Positions 46,791 through 57,714 of a stretch of 64,000 bases of DNA are shown piece after piece. A model generated the notes under the pieces. The model worked only from the letters and a program-made list of their open reading frames with translations, was not told the DNA's origin and made no database searches. Both the position numbers and the translations under genes were made by a program. Location of the stretch: contig NC_083341.1 of the NCBI RefSeq assembly GCF_019175385.1, forward strand, positions 65,505,800 to 65,569,799. The letters are read 5' to 3'. Within the stretch, counting starts at the first letter, position 1. Each line of letters begins with the position of its first letter. This DNA is from Lycium barbarum. Lineage: Eukaryota > Streptophyta > Magnoliopsida > Solanales > Solanaceae.

Positions 46791-47096
46791 ATCGTTAATG
46801 ATGCTCAGGACATAATACCCTCACTTATTTCCTATTTCAGGTATGTGTTGAACCTTCTGGTTATCGAATCCTAGGGAAGTGTTGACTAAAGGTATGAATC
46901 CCTTGTGTTTAGGCTTGAGTGGTCCAGTCGTGAGAACTATGCCGTTATTGTTGGATGGTTAGCTGTTATGTTGTCTTTGGAGCAGCACACTTTGCATAAG
47001 ATCTTTAGAGATTCTGGATTTTTTTTTTTTTTGAGGTTTAGTGAAAATCTTAGTCCATGACTTTCATTCGGGGATGAATGATCCTAAGGGGGATAA
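46791..47096 (+). other. 3' internal end of A with polypurine tract
   Basis: Non-coding; AAGGGGGATAA at 47086-47096 abuts the 3' LTR. The stretch 46847-46985 resembles 19675-19830, a diverged internal duplication. Confidence 0.65.
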
Positions 47097-47155
47097 TGTA
47101 ACACTCCGTAATCTGGGTTAGGTGTTAATGTGTAAAACTAGTATTAAGATGATGT
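47097..47155 (+). repeat. 3' LTR stub of A
   Basis: About 60 bp matching the start of A's 5' LTR (TGTAACACTCCGTAATC...AGTATTAAGATGATG), after which similarity stops. Confidence 0.75.
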
Positions 47156-47403
47156 TAGTATTTAAACCAAAATAAATTAACTTTAATAAATTACTAATAT
47201 GTTTGGAACGACTACGAAAATCATGATAAGAGATGGTCTAACAAGGTTAAGTTATGAAAAGAAATTAAAAATAGAAGTTAGATTTTTCCTAAAAGATAGA
47301 AAAGTTATTGTACATAGATTAAAGAATCAATTAACATTCAAATAAAAAGAATAAAATGAAAAAAGTAATCTTCATTAATAGCTCGTTTGTATACCTACTC
47401 GTA

Positions 47404-48192
47404 GGGTGTTCATGGGTCGGTTTGGGTCGATTTTTTATTAAGATTAAAATAAAACCAATTTAGTCGAGTATTAAAACAAAATCAAATCTAATGTACTACA
47501 AATTCATTGGTTTGACTTGGTTCAATTTCCCGGTTATAAGAAATCTAATATTTCTCTCTTTAATTTTTTTTCTTACTATTAAAAAAGACTCTTCCATTCC
47601 TTTTCAACTTATAATCTGTTATTACTCTTTTATTGTGGAAGCTATAATTTTCTTGGATTATGAAGAAAATATTTTAAGATCCATAAGCTTTAATCAAGTA
47701 AACTTTATAAAAAAAATACAACATTTAGGATTAAAGGAGCAAGAACTGCACGAAAGTCGTTGCTTCTTAGGACATATATGTTTTTTTGCATAACCTATTA
47801 ATTTTCTTCATGTTGCATGTCATCAATACGATAAGTTGAATTACCCTCTTATAAGTTCGGATTCATGAATGTCTTTTAAGAAATGGGCTTAAGGTATAAA
47901 ACTCATTAGCCTATTAGAGATAAAGAAATGTTTCATGAAAAAGTAAATAAAGTATTTAAAATTGTTTGTAAAAATTAATATATTGTATATGTATAATTAT
48001 ACAAATTGTGTATCTAATTTTTCGATTTGATTCGATTTTTTCTTTGGTTTGCTTTTAATAAATCCAAACCAAATCAAATATTATCGTTGTTTAAAATTTA
48101 AAACCAAACCTAAACAACTCTCAATTTATTTAATTGGTTTTGTTCGATTTTAGTTTTGATAGATTATTAACCAAAATGTAAATACCCAGGCT
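47404..48192. mobile_element. Possible TIR transposon / MITE
   Basis: The start GGGTGTTCATGGGTCGGTTTGGG and the reverse complement of the end (GGGTATTTACATTTTGG) look like diverged terminal inverted repeats. A similar end (ATGAACACCCT) occurs near 51934. AT-rich, non-coding, target duplication not clear. Confidence 0.35.
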
Positions 48193-49430
48193 ACTTGTAA
48201 CCTCAATCTTATATTTTATTATAAGTTTTTTTTTATGTTAATTATATAATTTATGTCACATTAATTTTTATGATTATCGTGATATTTATGTATATTTGGT
48301 ATTTTATTATTTTCAAATAGAGTAATTAATTTTGTATAATCACCTAATTTCAAAAAAGTATATATTCATATTGAAGATTTAATAGTTGCAGTTGATTTTT
48401 CCATTTACTTAATGATAATTATCTATTCAATAATTCTTCTTTTCATAGGTAATTTTCTTTATCATAATTGCTACTTATAGTACATAACTTATATATAAGA
48501 CAAGTAAAAGAAAGCTAAAATATATAAAATAAAAAAGGAAAAGGAAAGAAACGGGAGTATTAGCCAAACAATAAACTCCTAAAACCTAAAGCTCATTCTT
48601 CTAATTACTTACTCCCCCTCTCCAGCCGCAACAACCCTCCCACTTTTCCATTCCTTTCTTCAATCATCGATAGCGAATAATTCTCAAAAAAAGACAAAGA
48701 TGTCAACCCCACCACATATATATAACGGAATGTTCATGGTATTATATTTTAGGGTTTTTAAATCTCCTTATACCTATGTGACTTAAGTTTTTGGGTTCAT
48801 TTTTTGAGGATATAGCTATTCCACAGATATTGTGCATTTATAGTGAATGTGGATTTAAATATTTAATAGTTGTAATATATTGAGAGGAACCATAGTTTAT
48901 CAACTTTAAGAATCAGGCCACATTACAAAATTGAAATTTCACATATATATATATCTATCATAGCGGATAGTATTTTCGATACGGAACATATATTTGTGTG
49001 TGAATAAAACACTTCATTAGTCTAATGGCTTTAATTGTAAGAACCTTAAAGTTGAACCATCAAATTTTGTTCTCCGATTCACTTCATTGCAGCTATTCGG
49101 TTCAACCTTACGATCCTTAATTTTTGGTTAAAATTAAGGTTCTTACTTCAATTGCAAGCCTACATAATCCATCAAAATTCATACTTCTTTTGTGCTTCGC
49201 ATTTCCGTTTTGTCATGTGTAAAAGTTTTACTAAAAGAATTATCAAGACATATTTATTCTCTTCTTGAAATTCTATTAATATTTTCACTAATTAAATTTG
49301 CATCTTTGCAGTAAATAATTTTTACCTATTAAGAATATTCAAATGAACAGTTGTTTCTGCTTCCATATGTTAAAATACTTTACTATTGATAGGTAATTTT
49401 TTCTGGAATTAGAGCAGAAATGACAAGCTA
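48193..49430. other. AT-rich non-coding region
   Basis: No gene identified. A leader-like C/T-rich stretch (48590-48690) before an ATG at 48699 has no coding continuation that I recognise. Confidence 0.4.
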
Positions 49431-50325
49431 AATTGACGTTGATCAAGCTAAGGTGCAGTTTTAGACCGTGGGAGGAGAAAAAGGAGAAGATTATGCGGCT
49501 TTGGATTTCAAACGAGATGGTGTTAAGAAAAATTGTGTATTGTGAATGTTTTGAAATTGAAATATATAATTATGTGTAACTCGTAATCTGTTTTGGTAAA
49601 TAAAATGTTTTGATTCTTAGCTACATTTTAATGTTCTTGTTCTTTAATTTGTAACAATAAAATTTTTGAATTTGCAGTTAAAGGTATATATAATTACCAC
49701 GTGACAATAAATTTTTGAAATCGCAGCTAAATGTATATATAATATCCACGTAACAAGAACATGGCTATATATTTTCACTTTCCATAGCAAAATCAAGAAA
49801 AACTTAGCTATGGTTCCATACATTTCATGGCAAAATGTATGGCTGCTTAGCTACAATATGAAAATATTTGTGGCAAATATTTCAATTTATAGCTATGAAA
49901 GTTTTAATTCGTTGCTAAATATGAGTACTATTGCCACGAGATTAAGCTATATAAATAGTCACAAAATTTGAGTTTGTGTGGCAAATAAATTAAATCTTTT
50001 GCTACAATATAATATTTATTGGCAACAATAAGAAGATAGCTGCAACTTTTATGTGTCATGGCAAAAGAATAAAATTATTTGCTATAAGTATATATTCCGT
50101 GGCAAAAAAGTTGTATCATCACAGCTACAACACAAAAAAAAATCGTGGCAATAAGTATCAATCCTTAGCCACGGACTATGTAAAGTCCGTAGCTAACCTT
50201 TAGCTACACTACATTTTGCTACGAATGCTACGGAAGAAAATTTTGTGGCTAAAGTGTTTAGCCATAAAAAAATTCATGTTTAGCTACGTTGTATTTCGTA
50301 GCTATATATGTATAATGTTGTAGTG
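49430..50325. mobile_element. Terminal part of a CACTA (En/Spm) transposon
   Basis: The right end reads ATGTTGTAGTG, the reverse complement of a CACTACAACAT terminus. The 600 bp before it are filled with short subterminal-type motifs in both orientations (TAGCTAC/GTAGCTA, GTGGCAA/TTGCCAC). A ~50-bp duplication with a CACGTRACAA core lies at 49673-49776. No CACTA terminus is found on the left, and no transposase is visible, so the left limit is arbitrary. It interrupts a LINE fragment. Confidence 0.65.
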
Positions 50326-50440
50326 ATTTTCGGCTTTGATAAGTTGTTTAAGTCTATCAAGAGCACCATTAGTCTTAATGCTCCTAATATTCCGAAATAG
50401 GGACTTAAACATGGAAAACATTTTGAGGGATATCACTGTT
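50326..50440 (-). pseudogene. LINE endonuclease N-terminal fragment (tentative)
   Basis: The minus strand gives MFSMFKSLFRNIRSIKTNG followed by ALDRLKQLIKAEN. This resembles the beginning of a plant LINE endonuclease (FWNIRG.. consensus, here with Arg for Trp). It is cut at 50326 by the CACTA end. It could be the other end of the LINE whose RNase H lies at 1675-2378. Short, so uncertain. Confidence 0.45.
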
Positions 50441-52347
50441 TCAGACTCCATCTAGTTTGGGGCACAGTTAATAAATGGAATAATTAATTTGGGGATACTT
50501 CTAAATAAGTAGAGGTATGGAAACTGCAATAGGCAGCTAAGATTTTGTGGAATCAAGTTGTTTGAAAAGGGATGTTCAAGTAAGGTGTCTAAAGCTATTA
50601 ATATAATTTGTATTATTGTGCTAATTACACCAACTGAAACTTTCACCATATGGCTGCATCAGAAGTCTTGCAAAGAATCTTTCCAAATTCTTTTGTGTTG
50701 CATGAAAGGATAAAAATTACAAAGGTTGGAAAGGTACTCGGCCAAGATGTGCAACCAATCGTGAAAAGGTTTAGGCTTTCAGAATTTGACATGTCTATCG
50801 GACAAATATATGAAAGAAAATATAATTTCTTACGTAAGGTCATTCACAGTCCAATTTACCGACTTATTTAATGAGTTGACAGATTTTCTAATTAGCCTTC
50901 CATTGATTGTACCGGTGCCTAAGGATATACTTTTCATTCCATTTTTAGTTATTTCTTCTTCTTTCATCACTTAAGACTTTTCTAGGAAAGGAAAATATAA
51001 TTTGACATGCGTTTTCAAATATATTATCTTAGATTCTGAGTGTTTTGATTGTTTACTATACTTCTGAAAGCTATTAAGAACATAAGCTATGCATGAACTC
51101 TGAAAGATGCAGTTGAATTATTTGATCCCGTGTTTCAGGTTGAGAGTTGGGAAGATTGTAGGGAAACAATCATGACTTATATTCATTTTAGGAATTTAAT
51201 TGAAAATATTGAGGTATTGGATTAAACTTTTTATACATGAATTGAAGTGAAGTGTCTTCCTGCAGTGCCTTGTTCAAAATCACACCATAGATGCATCATG
51301 GATACCCTATATAAAGGTCGTAACGGAAAATCAGCAGTTTCGGGACTAGCTTTGTACACCGTTAAGAATGGGAACATGTATTCATTTGTTCTTGGTGCTG
51401 TTTGATATCGAATAAAGCTAAGGCTAGGGAGTAACTAGAGTTAAAATGCACAGCTGTGATTGATAGACAACAAATGAGATGGGAGGGCCACGATTTAGCC
51501 ACGTCAGCAGTTGGTTGTTATAAACCGACTTGGACTGGAGAAAGAAGGGCGACTATCAGGTCATTTTCTAACCCTTTCTCAGTTTCTCTCTCACCCAGTT
51601 TCTGCCATCTTCTTCTTCCCTAAATTTGAATCTCTTCTTCTCTCTTTCTGCAGATATACAGTCGACTATAGAGAATTATCTAGCTTAGCTAGATTAGCTT
51701 AATTCAACAGTTTTCATACTTGTATTATAGATTCATTTTATAAATCAGAAAATCGCCCCAATCTTTTTCAATTTTGCATTTATATTGTTTGAATTTCAAA
51801 TCAATATCCGGGTGGTGACACCAAACCGATAAATGTTTATTATACTTGGATTGATTTGATTTTTGTAATTGAAAAATCGACTAAATGTTTGATTTTTGTT
51901 GTAACCAAAAACCTACCCCAAAGGGAACGATGAACACCCTAGTTATGGCGTACTAATTGTTTAGAAAAACTGATGTCAAAGGAATTTTGTTTTTTATTAG
52001 TGAATCGATCATTCAAGTAACTTCGATATTAGTTTAAATAGACCAAACGTATCTTTTCAATCAATGTTATCGTTCTTACATTAAGACCTCTTTTAACCAA
52101 AAGCCTAGGGAATAACACTTCACTTGATCGAAACCACCCCATGGAAAAGATAAGTTGGCAAAATCAATATGGCTTTACGCTATCCTAAGTGTAGTCTATT
52201 TAAGTTAGGAATTCTGCACTTGGAAATCCTGTAGACAAGTCTGAACCACAACATACGACCAATATGTCGTTCATCTATTACGCCGTAAGTACAGCACAAG
52301 CGGACCAAAAATTGAGCAATTGTGAGGAAAGACCGAAACAAAAGCTC
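50441..52347. other. Unassigned sequence
   Basis: A 73-codon plus-strand frame at 50650-50871 has an ATG and a plausible composition but no family I recognise; it may be an exon fragment. 51480-51800 has a TATA-like stretch and C/T-rich leader-like sequence that could belong to a promoter or a copia-type LTR. 51830-51945 resembles the end of the MITE-like element at 47404. Confidence 0.35.
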
Positions 52348-52350
52348 TAA

Positions 52351-52826
52351 GGATGTGTTTGGTATGACGGAGAATGTTTTTCGATTTTCCCTTATTTGAT
52401 TGCACTAAATATTTTAGAAGATACTCTCCGATGGAAAATATTTTTCTCAAAATAGGAGAAAATCCCGAATCAATAAAAACAAACCCAACGCATCCCAATA
52501 CACCACGCACTATCCACCGACCCCATCAACTCCCCACCTATCCCCACCCCCACACTTGCCCCCTGCGCCGCCCTACGCCCTAACCCCCCCACCTTATGCA
52601 TACCCCCTGCCCCCCACCCCACACCCTCCCGCCCTACCCCAAATTTACCCAGCACCCCACATCATTGCGTTTTTCTTTGAATATATAAAAATGCTCTTAA
52701 ATGACATTTCCAACTTGCATACCGAACACACAAAAATAAGTACGAAAATCACTTATTTTCCATGAAAAATAATTTCTTGGAAAATATCTTCTATGAAAAA
52801 CATTTTCCCTCATGCCAAACACACCC
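52351..52826. mobile_element. Tourist-like (PIF/Harbinger) MITE
   Basis: Terminal inverted repeats of about 33 bp (GGATGTGTTTGGTATGA... and its counterpart ...TGCCAAACACACCC reversed) are flanked by TAA at 52348-52350 and 52827-52829. 476 bp, no coding. The middle (52480-52650) is strongly C-rich on the plus strand. Confidence 0.88.
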
Positions 52827-52829
52827 TAA

Positions 52830-53233
52830 GTAAACATTCTCCAACTTCTAGTTCTCCATTACTCATTGGACGAACTACCTGGCAACATAAAGAGGCAAAG
52901 GGAGGGAGGACGAAAAGAAACCCGAAACCTGTTTCATTTAATCTTTAGCGGGGAGTCATCAACTTGAGGAAGACAACAAAGCAAGGCACATTAATGAAAC
53001 AGGAGGAACGCAAAAGTTAAAAATTGTATAAAAGAAATATAACATTGTTAGGGTAACAAGATGAACAGATGATGGATGGATGAATCATTACAATGGGGGC
53101 AGACAGCCAGAGACTCAAAACCAAACCTATGACTGCTCAATAAGTAAGCCAAGCCAACCTCCATGAAAAACCAATCTGAATTTGGGTTCATAGGGTGACA
53201 CAGAACAAAACTATTGTAATGCATGCATCTTCT
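52830..53233 (-). other. Downstream region / 3' UTR of the OXS3-like gene
   Basis: Lies between the MITE and the stop codon. AATAAAG motifs overlap and follow the stop (53225-53240, minus), but they are probably too close to be the real polyadenylation signal. The 3' UTR likely reaches about 53040. Confidence 0.5.
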
Positions 53234-55784
53234 TTATTCCTTTATTCCCATTAAGCTGGGAGTTACAGTAGCAGCAGCAGCACCTTGCAGATCAGATAAG
53301 GAAAACGACCTCCATGCACTGATTTTTTGTTCTGGAGGAGATAATGAGGACTCCTTGTTATATCTTCGTGTCTGCGGAGGAAGAGGAGGACGAGAGAGAC
53401 AAGGTGATGATGGGCTTGAGTTCAAAGACTCGGAACTATTGTTACTGTCAGAGCACTTCATATTTTTTAGTGCTGATGAGCTTCTAGAGTTGATCGGTCT
53501 CTTGTAAATCCCACCGTTACCCATACCTGGGATGCCACTACGATTTTTGCCAAAGATGTTGTTGTGAGCAAGGTGGTTTTTGCGTTTCCTAGTGTATGCA
53601 TCCTCCGGCTTGACAATTTCTTTAACGGAGGAAATTGATGCCGCATCTGCTAGACTGGTAAAAGATTTCGATTTACCAGCATAAAACTTTGATATGCTCC
53701 TCCTGGGAAAAGGCAGACAGGTATAGTTAGAGCTTAGGACAATAGGACATATAGATTGCTTATATAGCTTCTATGAACAACAAAATTCTTCCCCATTTAA
53801 ACTCCTGCACCCCCTGGTCCAGACAAATCATCTTCTTAGAGTAGTCAAATACTTGAATAGAAATAAAGTTCCAAGGCAAGATTTAAGATTAGTCCAGAAA
53901 ACATGTCAATTTTTGCAGTAATAAGAATAATAGTTGAAACCAAAAACTAATAATAGGCAGCCCGGTGCACAAAGCATCCTGCATTAGAAGGGTCCGGGGA
54001 AGGGCCGCATGCTCCAATTAACTCAGAATACATAACAGTATATACTAGGAGATGTTACAACTCTAAGGAGCATCTAAGGAGAATATCAGCATCCTTTACT
54101 TTCACTCTTTCAGTAAGATAGTGTCCAATATCATCTATATGCACAAGGCACTCGTTATGACACACATGCACCGGTGACGCAGCCATACTCCAAGGAACAA
54201 ACCCAAACTAACCAAAAGATTCTCAAACGATGTATTTGTTTAAGAAATTCACTAAATATGAATAAAAATTAAGTCAGAACCCAATTACTAACACCTAACA
54301 TCTTGATGTCGCTATCCTAGAATTTAGAACTCATAAAGTTCAAATCCTAACTCCGCCTCTGCCCACCTCAGATGTTAAAAGAGGTACTATCAAAATGAAG
54401 GTACTCACAACATACATAACAACAAGAGACTGCATCAAGCCACATTGCAGTTACTCCTTAATTCCTTATATAGAAACCATCTAACTAATTGATGCCTTCT
54501 TTTTTCTTTTCTATTTGGAAATGGACCATCCAACTAATACATTAACGAACATTCCAATATGCCTACTGCAAATATACCCAACACTGTCAGTTTTTCGCTA
54601 ACCTTTAACATTTTTGGCTCATTTTCCTTACAGTTTCACCAGCAGAACCAAACTACAAACTAAAGCAACCTTGATAGTGATAAATCTCATTAGTATGTAA
54701 ACTAGATCATCTAGAGATAGCCGATTAACCATAAATCTCCAAATTAATTATAGAAAAACAACCAATCATTTGCAGATCTGTGTATGCTTCATTTAGGGTG
54801 TGTTTGTATGGCGGAATTATCTCCTTGATAAAATAACTTTCGACACATTGTTATAACCTTTATTACTAAGAATATCACCAAAACGCAATCTTTCTAGTCT
54901 ATACTACGTCTTGGAACTCCGAGTTTAGACTATCTTAATTTCACCAACTTTTACACCACACAAAACCTTAGAAATGATTCTCACCCCCATTAAATGGTCA
55001 AGTAACAAAACAAATACTCCCTCCTATTCAAAATATATGTGTTAATTTAGCTTTTTAGCACCGCCCTTGAGAAAATACTAACTCTTAAAAAAAAGGAGTA
55101 TTTTGGCGAAATTACCTTTTACATATTACTATTAACTTGACACATTGGGATCTGATCCCTTAGCACCTAATAAGAGCAAATTTAGTAAAAAATAAAGTTA
55201 ATACTTTATCGATTAGGTAGGTGGACACTTATTTTGAATCAAAATAAAAATAAAAGGCTAAGTGGACATTTATTGTGAACCGGAGGGAGTAACAAAAACA
55301 TCCTCAAAACGCTATCTTTACAACCCAAACAACACATTAGAAATAATTATCACTAAATTAATATTTTTCCCTTCATAAGACATCCCATTAAATGGTCAAT
55401 TAACCTAACAAATCCAAAAAAAGACGGGGGAGGGGGAGGCAAAATCAACACATAAAAGAAAATACTAGTTAATAAATAATGGACATACTTGATGGGCAAA
55501 ACCTCCTCCAAGGCTTCCAAATTATCCAAACCTCCACCAGGTTTGAATGAACTCTGGACTTCCTGAGCATCTCCATCCACGTAAGCATCCGAGTCATCAT
55601 CATCATCACTATTTCTCCCGATGGAAGAGGAAGATGATGAAGATGAAAAAGAAGAACTCCGATCATCCTCATCGTCCCTCGGATCTTCAACAGAGAACTC
55701 CGGCGACTTATAGATCGTAATAGATGACGTCATTCCGTGACCGAATCCAGAACTTTGATCATTCCTTCCCAACACTATCGACAT
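53234..55784 (-). CDS. OXS3: OXIDATIVE STRESS 3 (OXS3)-like protein, two exons
   Basis: Exon 1 is 55784-55489 and exon 2 is 53702-53234. The 1786-bp intron begins GTATGT and ends CCCAG, and joining the exons gives 254 codons. Exon 1 has a Ser run and an Asp-rich acidic stretch (DDEDD, DDDDDSD), then NLEALEEVLPIK at the splice site. Exon 2 continues RSISKFYAGKSKSFTSLADA, then a basic segment YTRKRKNHL, Ser-rich parts and WRSFSLSDLQ near the C-terminus. The LEEVLPI..ISKFY.GKSKSFTSL core is the hallmark of plant OXS3 proteins, nuclear factors linked to tolerance of oxidative and heavy-metal stress. OXS3 is an Arabidopsis name and orthology is not proven. The intron contains a Stowaway MITE. Start chosen as the first ATG after a C/T-rich leader. 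This is the only well-supported host gene of the window. Confidence 0.9.
55017..55289. mobile_element. Stowaway MITE in the intron of the OXS3-like gene
   Basis: CTCCCTCC... at the left and ...GGAGGGAG at the right form the inverted repeats. TA duplications are at 55015-55016 and 55290-55291. 273 bp, non-coding, Tc1/mariner type. Confidence 0.92.
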
Positions 55785-55915
55785 GTCGGTTCAGAGAGTA
55801 GATAATAGAGAGAAGAGTACTGATTAGGAGAAAATGAGATGAGAGTTTAGAGAGAGAAATGGAATAAAGAGGGGAAAATGAGAGCCTTATCTTTATCCAG
55901 ACATATAATCAACTA
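55785..55915 (-). promoter_or_regulatory. 5' UTR and core promoter of the OXS3-like gene
   Basis: The minus strand has a C/T-rich leader (TCTCTCTCTAAACTCTC) ahead of the ATG. A TATA-like GATTATATG near 55903 and GATAAAGATAAGG near 55890 lie upstream. The exact transcription start is not shown by sequence. Confidence 0.5.
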
Positions 55916-55946
55916 ATGCAACTTGGATAACTAAACAAGCTTATCT

Positions 55947-55982
55947 TTTCATTTTATTTTATTTTATTTTATTTTATTTTTT
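55947..55982. repeat. (ATTTT)n microsatellite
   Basis: About seven TTTTA units upstream of the OXS3-like promoter. Confidence 0.9.
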
Positions 55983-56156
55983 AAAGTCGGTAGCATGCAT
56001 CAGGCTGTAAGAATAGCGAATACTACTAGTGGTTTTAGGTGCCTTCTGGACCCGTTGTTGTCTTAATAAGACCAGCTCTTTACCTTTTGTTTTTCCATCA
56101 CCGTGTCTTTATGGCAAGATTAACCCAAAATAGTTAATCTTATATCTATATCAAAT

Positions 56157-57173
56157 GGCAAAACTCATAGATAGCTACTAAACTTTATCATATTTTTCTC
56201 TGTGTACCTAAATCGAGATTTGTATCTATTGGGCACCTAAATCAGTCTAAATTTGATTTCATTGAATACCTTTTTCATAATAATCAACAAAATTAGGAGA
56301 GTGTATTACACTCTTCATGAGGTGACAACTTTATCAAATGAAAACATGACACGTGACAGGGGGTGGGGGTCCATCATAATAATTAAAAAATAAATTATAC
56401 AACCCCTCCCCCCCAAACTTTCATCTCCTTCGAACCCACCCCCCACCCCCAACTGCAAAAGAAATCGGCCACCGCACCACCACCCCCAACCGCCGTCCCC
56501 CCACCCCACCAATAATTTATTCCCCTTTTCTTCTCTTATTTAGCTCTATCAATGTCTTTACAACACCCACCAACCTTTAAAGTTCTTGCTAAATATAAGT
56601 TAACCAATCAAATGTGAGATAAAAAAAAAAAAAAAAAAAAAGGTCATAGTAATGGTGAATCCTCATTTTTTCGATGAATAAGATGGTAATGCTACTTTTC
56701 AGATCTAAAAAGGACAAAGAAAATTATGGTAAGAAATAACATCCAATTCACAAATTAATTTTATATAAATAATAAAAAGAAATGAAGTGTTATAATGAAG
56801 AAAAAGAAGAGAAAAAAAAGGAAGAAGAGGAGAACGTATAGTGGAGAACATTTTGGGCGACAAGGGAAGGGGTGGGGTGGGGTCAGGGGACATACGGGAG
56901 GGGGGGGGGAGCGGTGGGTTAGTTTTTTATTTATTTATCTATTAAATTTTATTTAAAAGAAGTAAAATTTTAACCAAGAAAAAAAATTTAAGGAAAAAAA
57001 TGGTTGTGCACGCGCCCAACAAAAAGTGGACTCAATTGCTGCGCCACGTAGGCAAAAGGTACCCAATGGGATCGAATTTGGACTGGTTTAGGTACCCAAT
57101 AGGTACAACCCTCGGTTTAGGTACCCCAAAGAAAAATGTGGCAAAGTTTAGGGGGCTATCTATGACTTTTGCC
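56157..57173. mobile_element. Mutator-like (MULE) non-autonomous element with long TIRs
   Basis: The left 120 bp (starting GGCAAAACTCATAGATAGC) and the reverse complement of the right 120 bp (GGCAAAAGTCATAGATAGC) are clearly related, about 75% by eye. A perfect 9-bp duplication ATATCAAAT flanks the element (56148-56156, 57174-57182). This is the MULE signature. 1017 bp, no transposase. It contains a poly-A tract near 56620 and C-rich stretches whose reading frames are not genes. Confidence 0.88.
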
Positions 57174-57192
57174 ATATCAAATCAATGATATA

Positions 57193-57457
57193 GAGCCTGT
57201 TTGGATAGGCTTAAAAAAGCAGCTTAATAAGTCAAAAAAAAAAAGTTGGGGTAGGCCAACTTATTTTTTTTTTGGCTTATAAGCTATTTTCAGCTTATAA
57301 GCTGCTTTAGATAAGCTAAGTCAAACGGACTCAATTATTTTTTTGGGCTTACTTTAAGCATAAAATGGCTTTAAGTTAGCCATCTAAACACTCAAAAAAA
57401 ACTGAAAACAGCTTATAAGCTGTTTTCAGCAACTTATAAGACAATACAAACGGGCTC
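57193..57457. mobile_element. TIR MITE (superfamily uncertain)
   Basis: Ends GAGCCTGTTTGGAT and (reversed) GAGCCCGTTTGTAT, with ATA on both sides (57190-57192, 57458-57460). The inside holds repeated palindromic CAGCTTATAAGCTG blocks. 265 bp, non-coding. Confidence 0.75.
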
Positions 57458-57470
57458 ATATTAATACGTA

Positions 57471-57712
57471 CTCTCTCTATGCCAATAGAAATAAATTTCT
57501 AATAAAACTTTTAAAGTTCAAACATGTATTAATTATTATTCAGAATTACTTTCTCTTTAATGAGTCTCTCAAAAATTTCGAATATCTCTTGTTTTAAAAA
57601 ATATTTGGTAAGAAGCAGGACAATAATATTGACAAATTACCTATTAGTTAATATCTTTAATTAACTTTGATATGCCACATCCAAAAAATTTATTTATTAT
57701 GAAAGGAGGGAG
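57471..57712. mobile_element. Stowaway MITE
   Basis: CTCTCTCTATGCC at the left and GAAAGGAGGGAG at the right, flanked by TA (57469-57470, 57713-57714). 242 bp. Confidence 0.8.
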
Positions 57713-57714
57713 TA

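Larger units (their letters stand above)
2379..47155 (+). mobile_element. Element A: outer gypsy LTR retrotransposon, non-autonomous or decayed, heavily interrupted
   Basis: The 5' LTR begins TGTAACACTCC at 2379 and ends GGCGTGACA at 18863. A tRNA-iMet-type primer site follows at 18868. A purine tract AAGGGGGATAA at 47086-47096 precedes a second TGTAACACTCC at 47097, which is a short 3' LTR stub. After removing insertions B and C the LTR is about 2.65 kb. The internal part, without D, is about 1.8 kb and contains only protease-like remnants, with no RT, RNase H or integrase. The 3' LTR is lost after about 60 bp, so no flanking target duplication can be checked. It hosts B and C in its LTR and D in its protease remnant. 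A related LTR begins at 62444. Confidence 0.8.

Noticed and set aside
50650..50871. Small host gene of 73 codons
   Set aside because: It has an ATG but no recognisable family, no clear exon continuation and lies amid transposon fragments; kept only as unassigned sequence.
51480..51800. Complete copia LTR
   Set aside because: A leader-like pyrimidine stretch and TATA-like sequence are present, but I could not define TG..CA ends, a partner LTR or a primer site.
52470..52655. Glycine- or proline-rich frames in the C-rich tract
   Set aside because: They lie inside the Tourist MITE and reflect base composition only.
56315..56512. Gly/Trp-rich frame in C/G-rich sequence
   Set aside because: Lies within the non-autonomous MULE and has no domain; low-complexity artefact.
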